Positions 42,453 through 51,409 of a stretch of 64,000 nucleotides of DNA are shown in pieces (positions within the stretch are counted from its first letter, which is position 1; every line of letters starts with the position of its first letter). The stretch spans positions 57,475 to 121,474 of the forward strand of contig DATJJE010000063.1 of NCBI GenBank assembly GCA_035492455.1, read 5' to 3'. Below the pieces are notes generated by a model. The model made no database searches. It was not told the origin of the DNA and saw nothing but the letters and a program-made list of their open reading frames with translations. The position numbers and the translations under genes were made by a program. This DNA is from Gp6-AA40 sp035492455 (GTDB lineage: Bacteria > Acidobacteriota > Vicinamibacteria > Vicinamibacterales > UBA2999).

Positions 42453-43440
42453 TTCAGATCTCTCGCTCGACTTCCTTCGCGTTGTCGAGCAGGCCGCAAT
42501 CGCATGCGCGATGACGATGGGACAAGGCGATCGGCATAAGTCGGACGCCGTGGCCGTCGAGGCGATGCGCAAGGAAATGGACTCGGTGCCGATCAACGGC
42601 ACCATCGTCATCGGCGAGGGCGAGCGCGACGAGGCGCCGATGCTCTACATCGGCGAGAAGGTCGGCACGGCGCAGAAGTCGCCGAACGGCCGCTCCTATC
42701 CGGAGGTCGATATCGCCGTCGATCCGCTGGAAGGGACGAATCTCTGCGCGACAGGCGCTGCCAACGCCATTGCGGTGCTTGCCGCGTCGGAAAAGGGCGG
42801 CCTGCTCCATGCGCCCGACATGTACATGGAGAAGCTGGTTGTCGGTCCCAGCTCGCGCGAGGTCGTCGATCTCGATGCGCCGGTGCGTTTCAATCTCAGA
42901 GCGATTGCGCAAACGCTCGGCCGGCGCGTCGAGGAGCTGGTCGTCATCGTGCTCGATCGCCCGCGCCACGAGAAATTGATTGCGGAAATCCGCGAGACAG
43001 GTGCACGTATCCGACTGATCGGCGATGGCGACCTGTCGGCGGGCATCGCCGCCGCCGTCGTCGGCAGCGGCGTGCACGCGGTGATGGGTATCGGCGGCGC
43101 GCCCGAGGGTGTGCTCACGGCGGCCGCCATGCGGTGCCTCAACGGCGAAATATTCGCGCGGCTCGTCGTCGCGAAACCGGGCGACGAGGAGCGGGCAAAA
43201 GCGATGGGCGTTACCGATCTCAGCAGGGTGTATCGATCGAAGGATCTGGCGCCGGGCAAGAGCATCATCTTTGCCGCCACGGGCGTGACGGAAGGATCGC
43301 TGATGAAGGGCGTCCGCTTTTTTGGCGACGGCACGCGCACGACGTCGCTGGTGATGCAGACCAACCCGCATCGGATTCGCTTTATCGACAGCATCCACGT
43401 GTCCGACTCGACCAACATTGGCGCGAAGATCAGGTTCTAA
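42445..43440 (+). CDS. glpX: Class II fructose-1,6-bisphosphatase
   Basis: A 331-residue metal-dependent phosphatase of gluconeogenesis. Family marks: GEGERDEAPMLYIGEKVG near residue 53, DIAVDPLEGTNLCATGAANA near 88 with the metal ligands, and FAATGVTEGSLMKGVRFF near 275. ATG 42445 overlaps the acyl-CoA dehydrogenase stop; the frame runs a few codons further upstream. Length matches E. coli GlpX (336). Confidence 0.93.
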   Translation: MLDSDLSLDFLRVVEQAAIACAMTMGQGDRHKSDAVAVEAMRKEMDSVPINGTIVIGEGERDEAPMLYIGEKVGTAQKSPNGRSYPEVDIAVDPLEGTNLCATGAANAIAVLAASEKGGLLHAPDMYMEKLVVGPSSREVVDLDAPVRFNLRAIAQTLGRRVEELVVIVLDRPRHEKLIAEIRETGARIRLIGDGDLSAGIAAAVVGSGVHAVMGIGGAPEGVLTAAAMRCLNGEIFARLVVAKPGDEERAKAMGVTDLSRVYRSKDLAPGKSIIFAATGVTEGSLMKGVRFFGDGTRTTSLVMQTNPHRIRFIDSIHVSDSTNIGAKIRF

Positions 43441-43546
43441 GAAGCCGGCGCGTCTTCCTCGTGCGCCGCTGCCCCGGCAAACTGGCGGGGTACATGAGGA
43501 CAAGACGAAGCGACCGTGGCGGCGCCGCAAACATAAGAAGCCGCCG

Positions 43547-43574
43547 ACACCTGATACCTGAAACCTCACACCTG
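43547..43574. repeat. Heptad-phased array H (ACACCTG units)
   Basis: Four exact units ACACCTG, ATACCTG, AAACCTC, ACACCTG end 13 bases before the hflX start. Only one orientation is present. Confidence 0.7.
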
Positions 43575-43587
43575 CTACGATCGTCTT

Positions 43588-44877
43588 GTGGGCCCACACG
43601 TCGAACGAGCCGCACTCGTCGGCCTCGTGACGTCTTCCAGCCGCGGGGACGCCGATCATTCGCTTGACGAGCTTGCCGGCCTGGCGGATGCCGCAGGCGC
43701 GAGCGTGGTGCTGCGCATGCTGCAGGATCGACCGAAGCCCGACCCAGCCACCTTCATCGGTGCCGGCAAAGTGTCCTCGCTGGCTGCGGCGTGCGACGAA
43801 GCGGATGTCGACGTTGTCATCTTCGACAACGAGCTGAGTCCCGCGCAGCTGCGGCAGCTCGAAGAGCGGCTCGAGCGCAAGGTTGTCGATCGCACGCAGC
43901 TGATTCTCGACATCTTCGCGCGGCGGGCGCGCACGCGCGAAGGCAAGTGGCAGGTCGAGCTCGCGCAGTTGAAATACCTGCTGCCGCGCCTCGCCGGGTC
44001 GGGCACCGCGCTATCGCGGCTCGGCGGCGGCATCGGTACGCGCGGCCCCGGTGAAACGAAACTTGAATCGGATCGCCGGCGCATCCGCGCCCGCATTCAG
44101 TCGATTCAGAAGGAAATCGATCAGGTCCGCCAGCGCCGCTCGCAGCTCCGCGAGCGCCGGCACAAGCAATCGGTGCCGACCGTAGCGCTTGTCGGTTATA
44201 CGAATGCCGGCAAGACGACGCTGTTCAACAGGCTTACGGATGAAACCGCGGCCGCTTCGAACGCGCTGTTCGTGACGCTGGATCCTCTCGTTCGCCGCGT
44301 GCGTCTTGCCGACAATCGCGAGCTGCTGGTGTCGGACACTGTCGGGTTCATCGACCGGCTACCGCACGCGCTCGTTGCCGCGTTCAGCGCCACGCTCGAG
44401 GAGGTTGCCGAGGCCGATCTCATCCTGCACGTGATCGACGCGGGAAGCTCCGATCGGGAGCGTCAAATGGCGGCCGTGCGGCGCGTCCTCGAGGAAGTGG
44501 GCGCTGCCGACGTAGCGTTGATTGCGGTGTACAACAAAATCGACAGCGTCACGGTCGAGGAGCGGCGTCGGCTGCGCGAGGCCGACCCGTCGGCAGCGCT
44601 GATTTCAGCGACGGAGGGGGCGGGCGTCGGCGAGCTGCTGCAGATGATTGCCTCGCGTCTGGCGCTCGACACGCGGCGTGTGTCGATTACGTTCGACAGC
44701 GGCAAGGAGTTCGACCGGCAGCAGATTAGCCGTTTGTATCGCGTCGCGCGCGTCATCAGCCACGTCGCCACCAACGGAAGAGTCGTCATCGAGGCGGACA
44801 TTCCGCGTAGATTCATCGAGCGCCTTACGATGGTGGACGAAGGAAGTGGAAAGTTGGAAGTGGGAAGTGGGAAGTAA
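43588..44877 (+). CDS. hflX: GTPase HflX
   Basis: A 429-residue ribosome-associated GTPase that splits stalled ribosomes. The N-terminal domain has DRTQLILDIFARRARTREGK and the glycine-rich GGGIGTRGPGETKLESDRR; the G domain shows G1 ALVGYTNAGKTTLFNRL near residue 205, G3 SDTVGFIDRLP near 255 and G4 AVYNKID near 310. GTG 43588 is the start. The last dozen residues (KLEVGSGK at the end) are encoded by heptad array I, so the original C-terminus probably lay slightly earlier. Confidence 0.93.
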   Translation: MGPHVERAALVGLVTSSSRGDADHSLDELAGLADAAGASVVLRMLQDRPKPDPATFIGAGKVSSLAAACDEADVDVVIFDNELSPAQLRQLEERLERKVVDRTQLILDIFARRARTREGKWQVELAQLKYLLPRLAGSGTALSRLGGGIGTRGPGETKLESDRRRIRARIQSIQKEIDQVRQRRSQLRERRHKQSVPTVALVGYTNAGKTTLFNRLTDETAAASNALFVTLDPLVRRVRLADNRELLVSDTVGFIDRLPHALVAAFSATLEEVAEADLILHVIDAGSSDRERQMAAVRRVLEEVGAADVALIAVYNKIDSVTVEERRRLREADPSAALISATEGAGVGELLQMIASRLALDTRRVSITFDSGKEFDRQQISRLYRVARVISHVATNGRVVIEADIPRRFIERLTMVDEGSGKLEVGSGK

Positions 44878-44883
44878 GTTGGG
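44842..44883. repeat. Heptad-phased array I (GGAAGTG units) at an hflX/lipoprotein boundary
   Basis: GGAAGTG, GAAAGTT, GGAAGTG, GGAAGTG, GGAAGTA, AGTTGGG follow in exact 7-base steps. The array encodes the last HflX residues, contains its stop codon, and supplies the GGAAGT purine run before the likely TTG start of the next gene. Confidence 0.8.
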
Positions 44884-46240
44884 AGGGGGAAGTAAGACCG
44901 GAGCAGCGCTGACCCTGTGGGTCGGCGTGTTCGCGCTGATGCTCATCGCCGGCTGCGCGATGAAGACTGCGCCGCCGCTACCGCCGACGCTCAAGTATCC
45001 GGACTTCATCTATCCGACCGCGGTGCCGGCCGCCGCGCCGCAGGCCGCTGCGGTCGATCGCGGGTGGCGGTTCCTTCAGAACGATGACTTGAACAACGCG
45101 GAGCGGGAGTTTGCCTCGGCATTGAAGGGAGCGCCCGATTTTGCTCCCGCACGTACCGGTGAGGGATACGTCGCGTTGGCACGCCAGGATTACATGAGCG
45201 CGCGCGATCGGTTCGACCTCGCCCTGCGAACCGCGCCTGCTTATGCGCCGGCTCTGGTGGGCAAGGGACAGGCCCTCTTGTCGCTGAATCGCGACAGCGA
45301 AGCGCGCGCCGCCTTTGAGGCAGCGCTCAGGGCGGATCCGTCGCTTACCGGCTTGAACGCGCGCATCGACGTGCTGAAGTTCCGCGAGATACAGACGCTC
45401 ATTGCATCCGCCCGCGAGGCGATGAATGCAGGTCGCCTGCAGGATGCGCGGGCAGCGTATCAACGCGCCATCACGGCGACGCCGGACAGCGCGGTGCTCT
45501 ATCGCGAGCTGGGGATCGTCGAGCGGCGCCTCGGCAATGCAGCCACTGCGCTGGAGCAGCTCAACCGCGCGGTCGCACTCGACCCGTCGGATGCCATCGC
45601 GCTCGCGCAGACCGGTGAGCTGCTCGAGGAGCGCGGGGACTTTGCCGGCGCAGAGACGGCGTATCGGAATGCGGCCAGCGCGGATCCGTTCGCTGGATAC
45701 GATCGCAGAGCCGACGCGGCGGCAGCCAGGGCACGCGAAGCGACGCTCCCGGAGGAATTTCGCGCCATTGCCTCCGCGCAGCAGATCACGCGCGGCGATC
45801 TTGCGGCGTTGATCGGCGTCAGGCTCGAGGACGTACTTCGCGCGGCGCCGAACACGCCTGTTGTCACGACGGATACGGCCGGCCACTGGGCGGCGCGCTG
45901 GATTGCCCAGGCCGTCGGGACCGGCGTCATGCCCGCCTTCGATAATCACACCTTTCAGCCGCGCGCAGCGCTTCGCCGCGTGGATCTCGCTGAAGCGGTG
46001 CGGACGCTGCTGCAATTGATGGCCAGGAACAATCCCGCCCTGCAGGCCCGGTTCACGGGCAGGCCGGCGGTCGCCGACATGAGCCCGTCGCATCTGAACT
46101 ATCCGGCGGTGGCGGCCGCGGTGTCGTCCGGAGTGTTGCCGCTCGCCGACGGCGGTCGCTTCAATATCGAGCGTCCCGTGTCCGGCGCCGAAGCGATAGC
46201 CGCCATCGATCGCCTGCGCGCCCTGCAGCAGTCGCGCTAG
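44879..46240 (+). CDS. TPR lipoprotein with C-terminal SLH-like domains
   Basis: A 453-residue protein. A lipoprotein signal ends LMLIAGC (lipobox LIAG-C). TPR-type helices span about residues 55-290 (NAEREFASALKGAPDFAPAR, RAAFEAALRADPSLTG, ALEQLNRAVALDPSDAIALA, AETAYRNAASADPFAGY). The C-terminal 130 residues match S-layer-homology modules (TAGHWAARWIAQAVGTGVMP, FQPRAALRRVDLAEAVR). It probably sits at the outer membrane, linking proteins to surface polymer. TTG 44879 is the best start; no ATG precedes the lipobox in frame except the one inside it. Confidence 0.75.
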   Translation: MGGGSKTGAALTLWVGVFALMLIAGCAMKTAPPLPPTLKYPDFIYPTAVPAAAPQAAAVDRGWRFLQNDDLNNAEREFASALKGAPDFAPARTGEGYVALARQDYMSARDRFDLALRTAPAYAPALVGKGQALLSLNRDSEARAAFEAALRADPSLTGLNARIDVLKFREIQTLIASAREAMNAGRLQDARAAYQRAITATPDSAVLYRELGIVERRLGNAATALEQLNRAVALDPSDAIALAQTGELLEERGDFAGAETAYRNAASADPFAGYDRRADAAAARAREATLPEEFRAIASAQQITRGDLAALIGVRLEDVLRAAPNTPVVTTDTAGHWAARWIAQAVGTGVMPAFDNHTFQPRAALRRVDLAEAVRTLLQLMARNNPALQARFTGRPAVADMSPSHLNYPAVAAAVSSGVLPLADGGRFNIERPVSGAEAIAAIDRLRALQQSR

Positions 46241-46244
46241 TCAC

Positions 46245-46802
46245 GTGCGCTATCTCACGCTCGCGAATCAGATCACGATCCTGCGGATCATGCTGATCCC
46301 GGCGTTCGTGCTGCTCACCGTCTACGGCCATCTCGGCGCCGCGCTGGCTGTATTTTTCATCGCTGGCGCGACTGACGCCATCGACGGGCTAATCGCGCGC
46401 CTGACCAGTCACCCGACCAGCTTCGGCGCCTGGCTCGACCCGATGGCCGACAAGCTGCTGCTTGTGACGACGTTCGTCGTGCTCACAGTGCCGCAGATCG
46501 AGCTCACCAATCACGTCCCGCTGTGGCTGACCATCCTCGTCATCAGCCGCGACATTGTGATCGTCGGCGTGGTGGCGATCGTGAACCTTGCCGTCGGGCC
46601 GAGAACGTTCAGGCCGTCACTGCTCGGCAAAGCGGCGACGGCGACGTTCATCGTCGCCAACATCGTCATCATGTATTTCAACTGGCGGATGGAGAAGTCG
46701 CCGTTCGTGGACGCGGCGATCTGGCTGGCCCTCGGTCTGACGCTGGCGTCAGCCGCCGACTACTTCATCAGACTGCGGCGTTTGATCAACGTGCCGCACT
46801 GA
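46245..46802 (+). CDS. pgsA: CDP-diacylglycerol-glycerol-3-phosphate 3-phosphatidyltransferase
   Basis: A 185-residue membrane enzyme making phosphatidylglycerol phosphate. It shows the CDP-alcohol phosphotransferase motif: D-G-x2-A-R-x8-G-x3-D-x3-D (DGLIARLTSHPTSF, then GAWLDPMADK) near residue 45, and five to six hydrophobic helices. GTG 46245 starts four bases after the TPR gene stops. The 3' end overlaps the convergent uxs gene by 17 bases. Confidence 0.9.
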   Translation: MRYLTLANQITILRIMLIPAFVLLTVYGHLGAALAVFFIAGATDAIDGLIARLTSHPTSFGAWLDPMADKLLLVTTFVVLTVPQIELTNHVPLWLTILVISRDIVIVGVVAIVNLAVGPRTFRPSLLGKAATATFIVANIVIMYFNWRMEKSPFVDAAIWLALGLTLASAADYFIRLRRLINVPH

Positions 46803-47724
46803 CTTTCTGGCGGAAGTAGTCGACAGTCTTCAGCAAGCCTTCTTCAAGATGCACCTTTGGTTCCCACTTCAGGACCGTGTGCGCGCGGGTGATGTCCGGT
46901 TTGCGCTGCTTCGGGTCGTCCACCGGCAGCGGACGGTAGACCAGTCGGCTCTTCGATCCCACGAGCTTGATGATCGTTCGCGCGATTTCTTCGATGGTGA
47001 CCTCGTGCGGATTGCCGATGTTGACCGGGTCGTTGGTATCAGACTCCATCAGCCGCAGCACGCCCTCGACCAGGTCACTCACGTAGGTGAAGCTGCGGGT
47101 CTGGGTACCGTCGCCAAAGATGGTGACGTCGTCGCCGGTGAGCGCCTGGGACATGAACGCCGGCACGGCGCGGCCGTCGCGCAGCCGCATGCGCGGCCCG
47201 TAGGTGTTGAAGATACGAACGATCTTCGTGTCCACACCGTGATAGCGGTGGTAGGCCAGCGTCATCGCTTCGGCGAATCGCTTCGCTTCGTCGTAGACGC
47301 CGCGTGGACCGATAGGGTTCACGTTGCCCCAGTAGCTTTCCTTCTGCGGGTGCTCGAGCGGATCGCCGTACACCTCCGACGTGGAGGCCAGGACGAAGCG
47401 CGCCTTCTTTTTCATGGCCAGCCCGAGGGCGTTGTGCGTGCCGAGCGAGCCGACTTTCAGCGTCTGAATCGGCAATTCGAGGTAATCGATCGGGCTCGCG
47501 GGGCTCGCCCAGTGCAGCACGAAATCGACCGGACCGTCGATGTCGATGTGCCGCGTCACATCGTGGCGCACGAACTCGAAATCGCGGTCGCGCAAATGCG
47601 CGATGTTCGCCAGATCGCCGGTCAGCAGATTGTCGATGCCGATGACCGCGTGCCCGCGATTGAGGAGCGCTTCGCTGAGATGGGATCCAATGAATCCGGC
47701 CGCGCCGGTGATGACTGTTCTCAC
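46786..47724 (-). CDS. uxs: UDP-glucuronate decarboxylase (UDP-xylose synthase), SDR family
   Basis: A 312-residue extended short-chain dehydrogenase. The NAD motif ITGAAGFIGSHLSE is at residues 6-19 and the active site is GVYDEAKRFAEAMT (YxxxK). SPIDYLELPIQTLKVGSLGT and FNTYGPRMRLRDGRAVP match UDP-glucuronate decarboxylases. It would turn UDP-glucuronate, made by the Ugd in the same cluster, into UDP-xylose. GTG 47724 overlaps the stop of the phosphoglycosyltransferase; the longer frame start is not needed. Confidence 0.85.
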   Translation of the reverse strand: MRTVITGAAGFIGSHLSEALLNRGHAVIGIDNLLTGDLANIAHLRDRDFEFVRHDVTRHIDIDGPVDFVLHWASPASPIDYLELPIQTLKVGSLGTHNALGLAMKKKARFVLASTSEVYGDPLEHPQKESYWGNVNPIGPRGVYDEAKRFAEAMTLAYHRYHGVDTKIVRIFNTYGPRMRLRDGRAVPAFMSQALTGDDVTIFGDGTQTRSFTYVSDLVEGVLRLMESDTNDPVNIGNPHEVTIEEIARTIIKLVGSKSRLVYRPLPVDDPKQRKPDITRAHTVLKWEPKVHLEEGLLKTVDYFRQKVSAAR

Positions 47725-49154
47725 ACGCGTTGGAAGAGGCCCCGGAAGACGGTCAGCCACATGATTTTGAGGTCGAGCGTCACCGACCAGTTTTCGATGT
47801 AATACAGGTCGTATTCGATACGTTTCTCAAGCGACGTGTTGCCGCGCCAGCCGTTGACCTGCGCCCAGCCGGTGATGCCCGCTTTCACCTTGTGGCGCAG
47901 CATGTATTGCGGAATCTTGTGCTTGAACTGCTCGACGAAGAACGGCCGCTCGGGACGCGGACCGACGATCGACATTTCGCCGCGAAGCACGTTCCAGAAC
48001 TGCGGCAGCTCGTCGAGGTCGAGCTTCCTCAGCCAGCGGCCGATAGGTGTGGCGCGCGGATCGTCTTCGCGCGCCCACACGGGCCCGCTTCCGGACTCGG
48101 CGTCCTCGTACATCGAGCGGAACTTGTAGACGATAAACGCGCGGCCGTCGAGTCCCATCCGCTCCTGCGCGTAGAACACCGGTCCGCGCGAGGTCAGCTT
48201 TACGAGCAGCGCAATGATGAGGAGCGGGATCGCCAGGATCAGCATGGCAGTGGCGGAAAGAGCGATGTCGATCGCGCGCTTCAGCCAGGCATTGAAGCCC
48301 TGCAGCGGGACGTCGTTGATGTTGATGATCGGCAGGCCGTCGAGATCCTCGAGTCGCGCGCGCAGCGTGATGAACTGCAGCAGGTCCGGGACGATCTTGA
48401 CGTCGATGCATTCGCGGCCGGTGATCTCGACGAGGTCGAGCAGCTTTGTGTGCTCCTCGAGCGGCAGCGCCACGTAAAGGTGGTCGACGCGTTCACGCTG
48501 CGCAATGTCGCCTACCTCCGCGAGCGTTCCTAACAAAGGAAGGCCACGGTATCCGATGTGATCGCCGCCGGCGCGGTCGTCGACGAATCCGACGACCTGG
48601 AATCCGAATTCGCGATGCTGCAGGACGCGGTCGGCAACCATCCGTCCGAGATCGCCCGCGCCGGCGATCAAAATCCGCTTCAGGCCGACGCCCGCGCGCC
48701 AACGCCGCTCGAGCAGCTCGCGTACTCCTTCGCGCGAGATGTAGGTAAATAGCACGTTGAGGACGAGGAACAGCCCCCAGACAACCTGCGACACCTCGTA
48801 CAGCCCGCGAGTTTTTTCTTCTTCCGACGCGTAATACACCGAGATATACAGCGTGCAGACCACGCCAAAGACGACGGCGATGATGCTGCCGATCAGCACG
48901 GCGAAGAAGTCGTCTACGCGCGAGCGGCCGCGGCGCAGCCGATAAATGCCTTGCAGCTGATAGGCCAGCGGTGTCACGACGGCCACCAGGGGCGCCAGGT
49001 GCAGATACTGATCGATCGGCGGGTAGCCATGTGTGACCGGGATCAGTCCGCTTTCGAAGCGGATGCCGTAGGCCAGGATGAACGCCCACACGGCGAGCAG
49101 CGCATCGCTGATGACGTAGAAGGCCACCAGCAGCCGATTGAAGCGCTTTACCAC
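47721..49154 (-). CDS. Undecaprenyl-phosphate sugar phosphotransferase (WcaJ/WbaP type), initiates the EPS repeat unit
   Basis: A 477-residue membrane enzyme that transfers a sugar phosphate to undecaprenyl phosphate, starting exopolysaccharide synthesis. Four N-terminal membrane helices (about residues 10-130) are followed by a nucleotide-binding domain (RILIAGAGDLGRMVADRVL), a fifth helix (about 280-305) and the catalytic bacterial sugar transferase domain with QERMGLDGRAFIVYKFRSM and LRKLDLDELPQFWNVLRGEM then SIVGPRPERP. Length matches WcaJ/WbaP. It is in the middle of the minus-strand arm, overlapping its neighbours. Confidence 0.9.
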   Translation of the reverse strand: MVKRFNRLLVAFYVISDALLAVWAFILAYGIRFESGLIPVTHGYPPIDQYLHLAPLVAVVTPLAYQLQGIYRLRRGRSRVDDFFAVLIGSIIAVVFGVVCTLYISVYYASEEEKTRGLYEVSQVVWGLFLVLNVLFTYISREGVRELLERRWRAGVGLKRILIAGAGDLGRMVADRVLQHREFGFQVVGFVDDRAGGDHIGYRGLPLLGTLAEVGDIAQRERVDHLYVALPLEEHTKLLDLVEITGRECIDVKIVPDLLQFITLRARLEDLDGLPIININDVPLQGFNAWLKRAIDIALSATAMLILAIPLLIIALLVKLTSRGPVFYAQERMGLDGRAFIVYKFRSMYEDAESGSGPVWAREDDPRATPIGRWLRKLDLDELPQFWNVLRGEMSIVGPRPERPFFVEQFKHKIPQYMLRHKVKAGITGWAQVNGWRGNTSLEKRIEYDLYYIENWSVTLDLKIMWLTVFRGLFQRV

Positions 49155-50281
49155 GTCGTCCCTGCAGGACGCTGGAGGGTCTGGTCGATGACTGCGGTCA
49201 TCGCCTCTTCATGACGCTGACGTGAGAAGCGCAGGGCGTTGGTCCGCAGCCGATCTGCATCAAACCGTTGCGCCGACACGCGGTTGAGGGCACCGGTGAG
49301 CGACTCGACGCTCAATTCGTCGAAGAAGACGCCGGTCTCATCAGCTATGACCGTTTCCAGTGCGCCGCCGCGCTTAAAGGCGACGACCGGGCAGCCGCAG
49401 GCCTGCGCCTCGACGGGCACGATCCCGAAATCCTCTTCGCCTGGCAGCAGTACCGCTGCCGCACGGCGGTACTGGTGGCGGATCTCCTCGTCGGTTGCCC
49501 ATCCGATGAATTCGACATCGCTTGCGCCCGGCCCGCTCGAAGCGTTCGCTTGCTGCTCGAGCCGTGCGCGGTCGGGGCCATTCCCGATGATGCGGAGCCG
49601 TGCTCCGACGCGGCGGCATGCCTCGATGGCGAGATCGATGCGCTTGTAGGGGACGAGCGCGGACACGATCAGAAAATCCTGACCAGGGGGAGTCGTGTCC
49701 GGATAGTAGAAGTCCGTATCGACAGGTGGATACACAATGGCCGCATCGCGATTGTAGTATCGGCGGATCCGCGTCGCAATGTTGCAGGAGTTGGCGACAA
49801 AGCGTCCCACGCGCGAGGCGGTGGCCGCATCCCACCGCGCCAGGTGCCGCAGGATCGGCCCGTAGAGCCACCGGCTCGCCACGGCGCCGACGCGCTCCGG
49901 TCCGAAATACGCATCGAACTGGTCCCAGGCGTAGCGCATTGGCGCGTTGCAGTAGCAGATATGACGAGCACGCCCTGGCACCACCACCGATTTCGCCGCG
50001 CACGTGCTGATGCTCAACACGAGGTCGTAGGGATCGAGGTCGAACTGCTCGATGGCGGTCGGATACAGCGGCAGGAACTTTCGATATTGCGTCTTCGCGA
50101 ACGGCAGCTTCTGCAGGCTGGACGTGACGATGCGATGCCGCTCGATCGCTGGCGACACGGACCCGCGTACGTGGAACAGTGTATAGATGTCCGCGTCCGG
50201 ATAACGATCGCACAGCAGCTCGAGCACCTTCTCGCCGCCACGCATACCGGTGAGCCAGTCATGGACGAGCGCGACCTTCAT
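49148..50281 (-). CDS. Glycosyltransferase family 4
   Basis: A 377-residue cytosolic glycosyltransferase with GT-B fold. It starts MKVALVHDWLTGMRGGEKVL, has a glycine-rich donor part VSALVPYKRIDLAIEA and the GT4 signature GEEDFGIVPVEAQACGCPVV with the catalytic E-x7-E. It likely adds a sugar to the lipid-linked unit begun by the phosphoglycosyltransferase, whose gene start it overlaps by seven bases. ATG 50281 is where the family begins. Donor and acceptor are unknown. Confidence 0.88.
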   Translation of the reverse strand: MKVALVHDWLTGMRGGEKVLELLCDRYPDADIYTLFHVRGSVSPAIERHRIVTSSLQKLPFAKTQYRKFLPLYPTAIEQFDLDPYDLVLSISTCAAKSVVVPGRARHICYCNAPMRYAWDQFDAYFGPERVGAVASRWLYGPILRHLARWDAATASRVGRFVANSCNIATRIRRYYNRDAAIVYPPVDTDFYYPDTTPPGQDFLIVSALVPYKRIDLAIEACRRVGARLRIIGNGPDRARLEQQANASSGPGASDVEFIGWATDEEIRHQYRRAAAVLLPGEEDFGIVPVEAQACGCPVVAFKRGGALETVIADETGVFFDELSVESLTGALNRVSAQRFDADRLRTNALRFSRQRHEEAMTAVIDQTLQRPAGTTW

Positions 50282-50283
50282 CC

Positions 50284-51399
50284 TCAATGCCGCCCGCCGA
50301 CGAGCTGGTAGATCTCGTGCGTTCGCGCCACGGAGCGCTCCCACGAGAAGTCGCGCGCGCGAATCAGCCCCTTGCGCCGCAGCTCGTTCGCGAGGGCGGA
50401 ATCGCTCAGCACGCGTCGCATTCCCTCGACGATCGAGCTGACATCGTACGGATCGACGAGCACCGCGGCATCGCCGGCGACCTCGGGCAGCGACGAAACG
50501 TTCGATGTCACTACCGGCGTACCACTCGCCATCGCCTCGAGCGGCGGCAGTCCGAACCCTTCGTAGAGTGATGGGAACACGAAGAGGGATGCGAGCCGAT
50601 ACAGCGCCGCCAGCGTTTCGTCCGGCAGGAAGCCGAGGAAGCGGACGTGCTTATGCAGCTTGTAACTGTGAACGGCACGCCTGAGCGCCGGCAGCTTCGA
50701 AATCTCGTCGCCGATGATGAGCAGCTTCAGTTCTTCAAACTCGCCCTTCCGCAGCTGGGCAAACGCCTCGATCAGCCGCACAAGGTTCTTGTGCGGTTTG
50801 ATCGTTCCGGCGTAGAGAACGAAACGCTGATCGAGCTGAAACCGCTCACGTACGCGCGCGATGTCTTCGGGCGGCGGCTCTTCCCAGATGCGCTCGTCGA
50901 TCGCGTTGTAGACGACGGAAATCTTGTCGGGCGGCACGTTGAAGAAGTGAAGGATGTCCCGCTTGGATGCTTCCGACACGGTCAGGATGCGATCCGACCG
51001 CCTCGCCGCGCTCCACATCGCCCCGCGTGCGTACGCGTATGCGGCACGATTCGGCAGGTACTGCGGAAACATCAGGTGGATGCAATCGTGAATCGTCACC
51101 ACCGACCGGCTGCGGACCGCTACAGGCAGCACGTAATGCGGAGCGTGATACACGTCCGGTTTTTCCCGCATCAGCACCCAGGGCACGTGAATCTGTTCGG
51201 CGATCGAATAATTGTCGGCAGGCTCGAGGACCGCGCGGAAGTTCTCGCCGAGCGTTGCCGCCACGCCCATATCGGATTCCTGGCACAGCAGCACGTATTC
51301 GTTCTCGCGGTCGATGCGCGCCAGATGTCTCAGGAGATTGCGGATGTAGGTACCGATCCCGAAATCGTGCAGCTTTCGGGCATCGATGGCGACTCTCAC
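50284..51399 (-). CDS. Glycosyltransferase family 4
   Basis: A 371-residue GT-B glycosyltransferase. The start MRVAIDARKLHDFGIGTYIR and the segment VYHAPHYVLPVAVRSRSVVT, IHDCIHLMFP are typical of the mannosyl/rhamnosyl-transferase group; AGTIKPHKNLVRLIEAF and SLYEGFGLPPLEAMASGTPV carry the donor site and E-x7-E. It ends two bases before the next glycosyltransferase. Donor and acceptor are not predictable. Confidence 0.9.
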   Translation of the reverse strand: MRVAIDARKLHDFGIGTYIRNLLRHLARIDRENEYVLLCQESDMGVAATLGENFRAVLEPADNYSIAEQIHVPWVLMREKPDVYHAPHYVLPVAVRSRSVVTIHDCIHLMFPQYLPNRAAYAYARGAMWSAARRSDRILTVSEASKRDILHFFNVPPDKISVVYNAIDERIWEEPPPEDIARVRERFQLDQRFVLYAGTIKPHKNLVRLIEAFAQLRKGEFEELKLLIIGDEISKLPALRRAVHSYKLHKHVRFLGFLPDETLAALYRLASLFVFPSLYEGFGLPPLEAMASGTPVVTSNVSSLPEVAGDAAVLVDPYDVSSIVEGMRRVLSDSALANELRRKGLIRARDFSWERSVARTHEIYQLVGGRH

Positions 51400-51409
51400 T
51401 GAAAGAATT

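Noticed and set aside
43441..43587. A possible small basic protein (ending KHKKPPTPDT) in the gap before hflX
   Set aside because: No ATG, GTG or TTG start in frame, no ribosome site, and the end runs into heptad array H. The 148 bases hold only the array as far as I can see.
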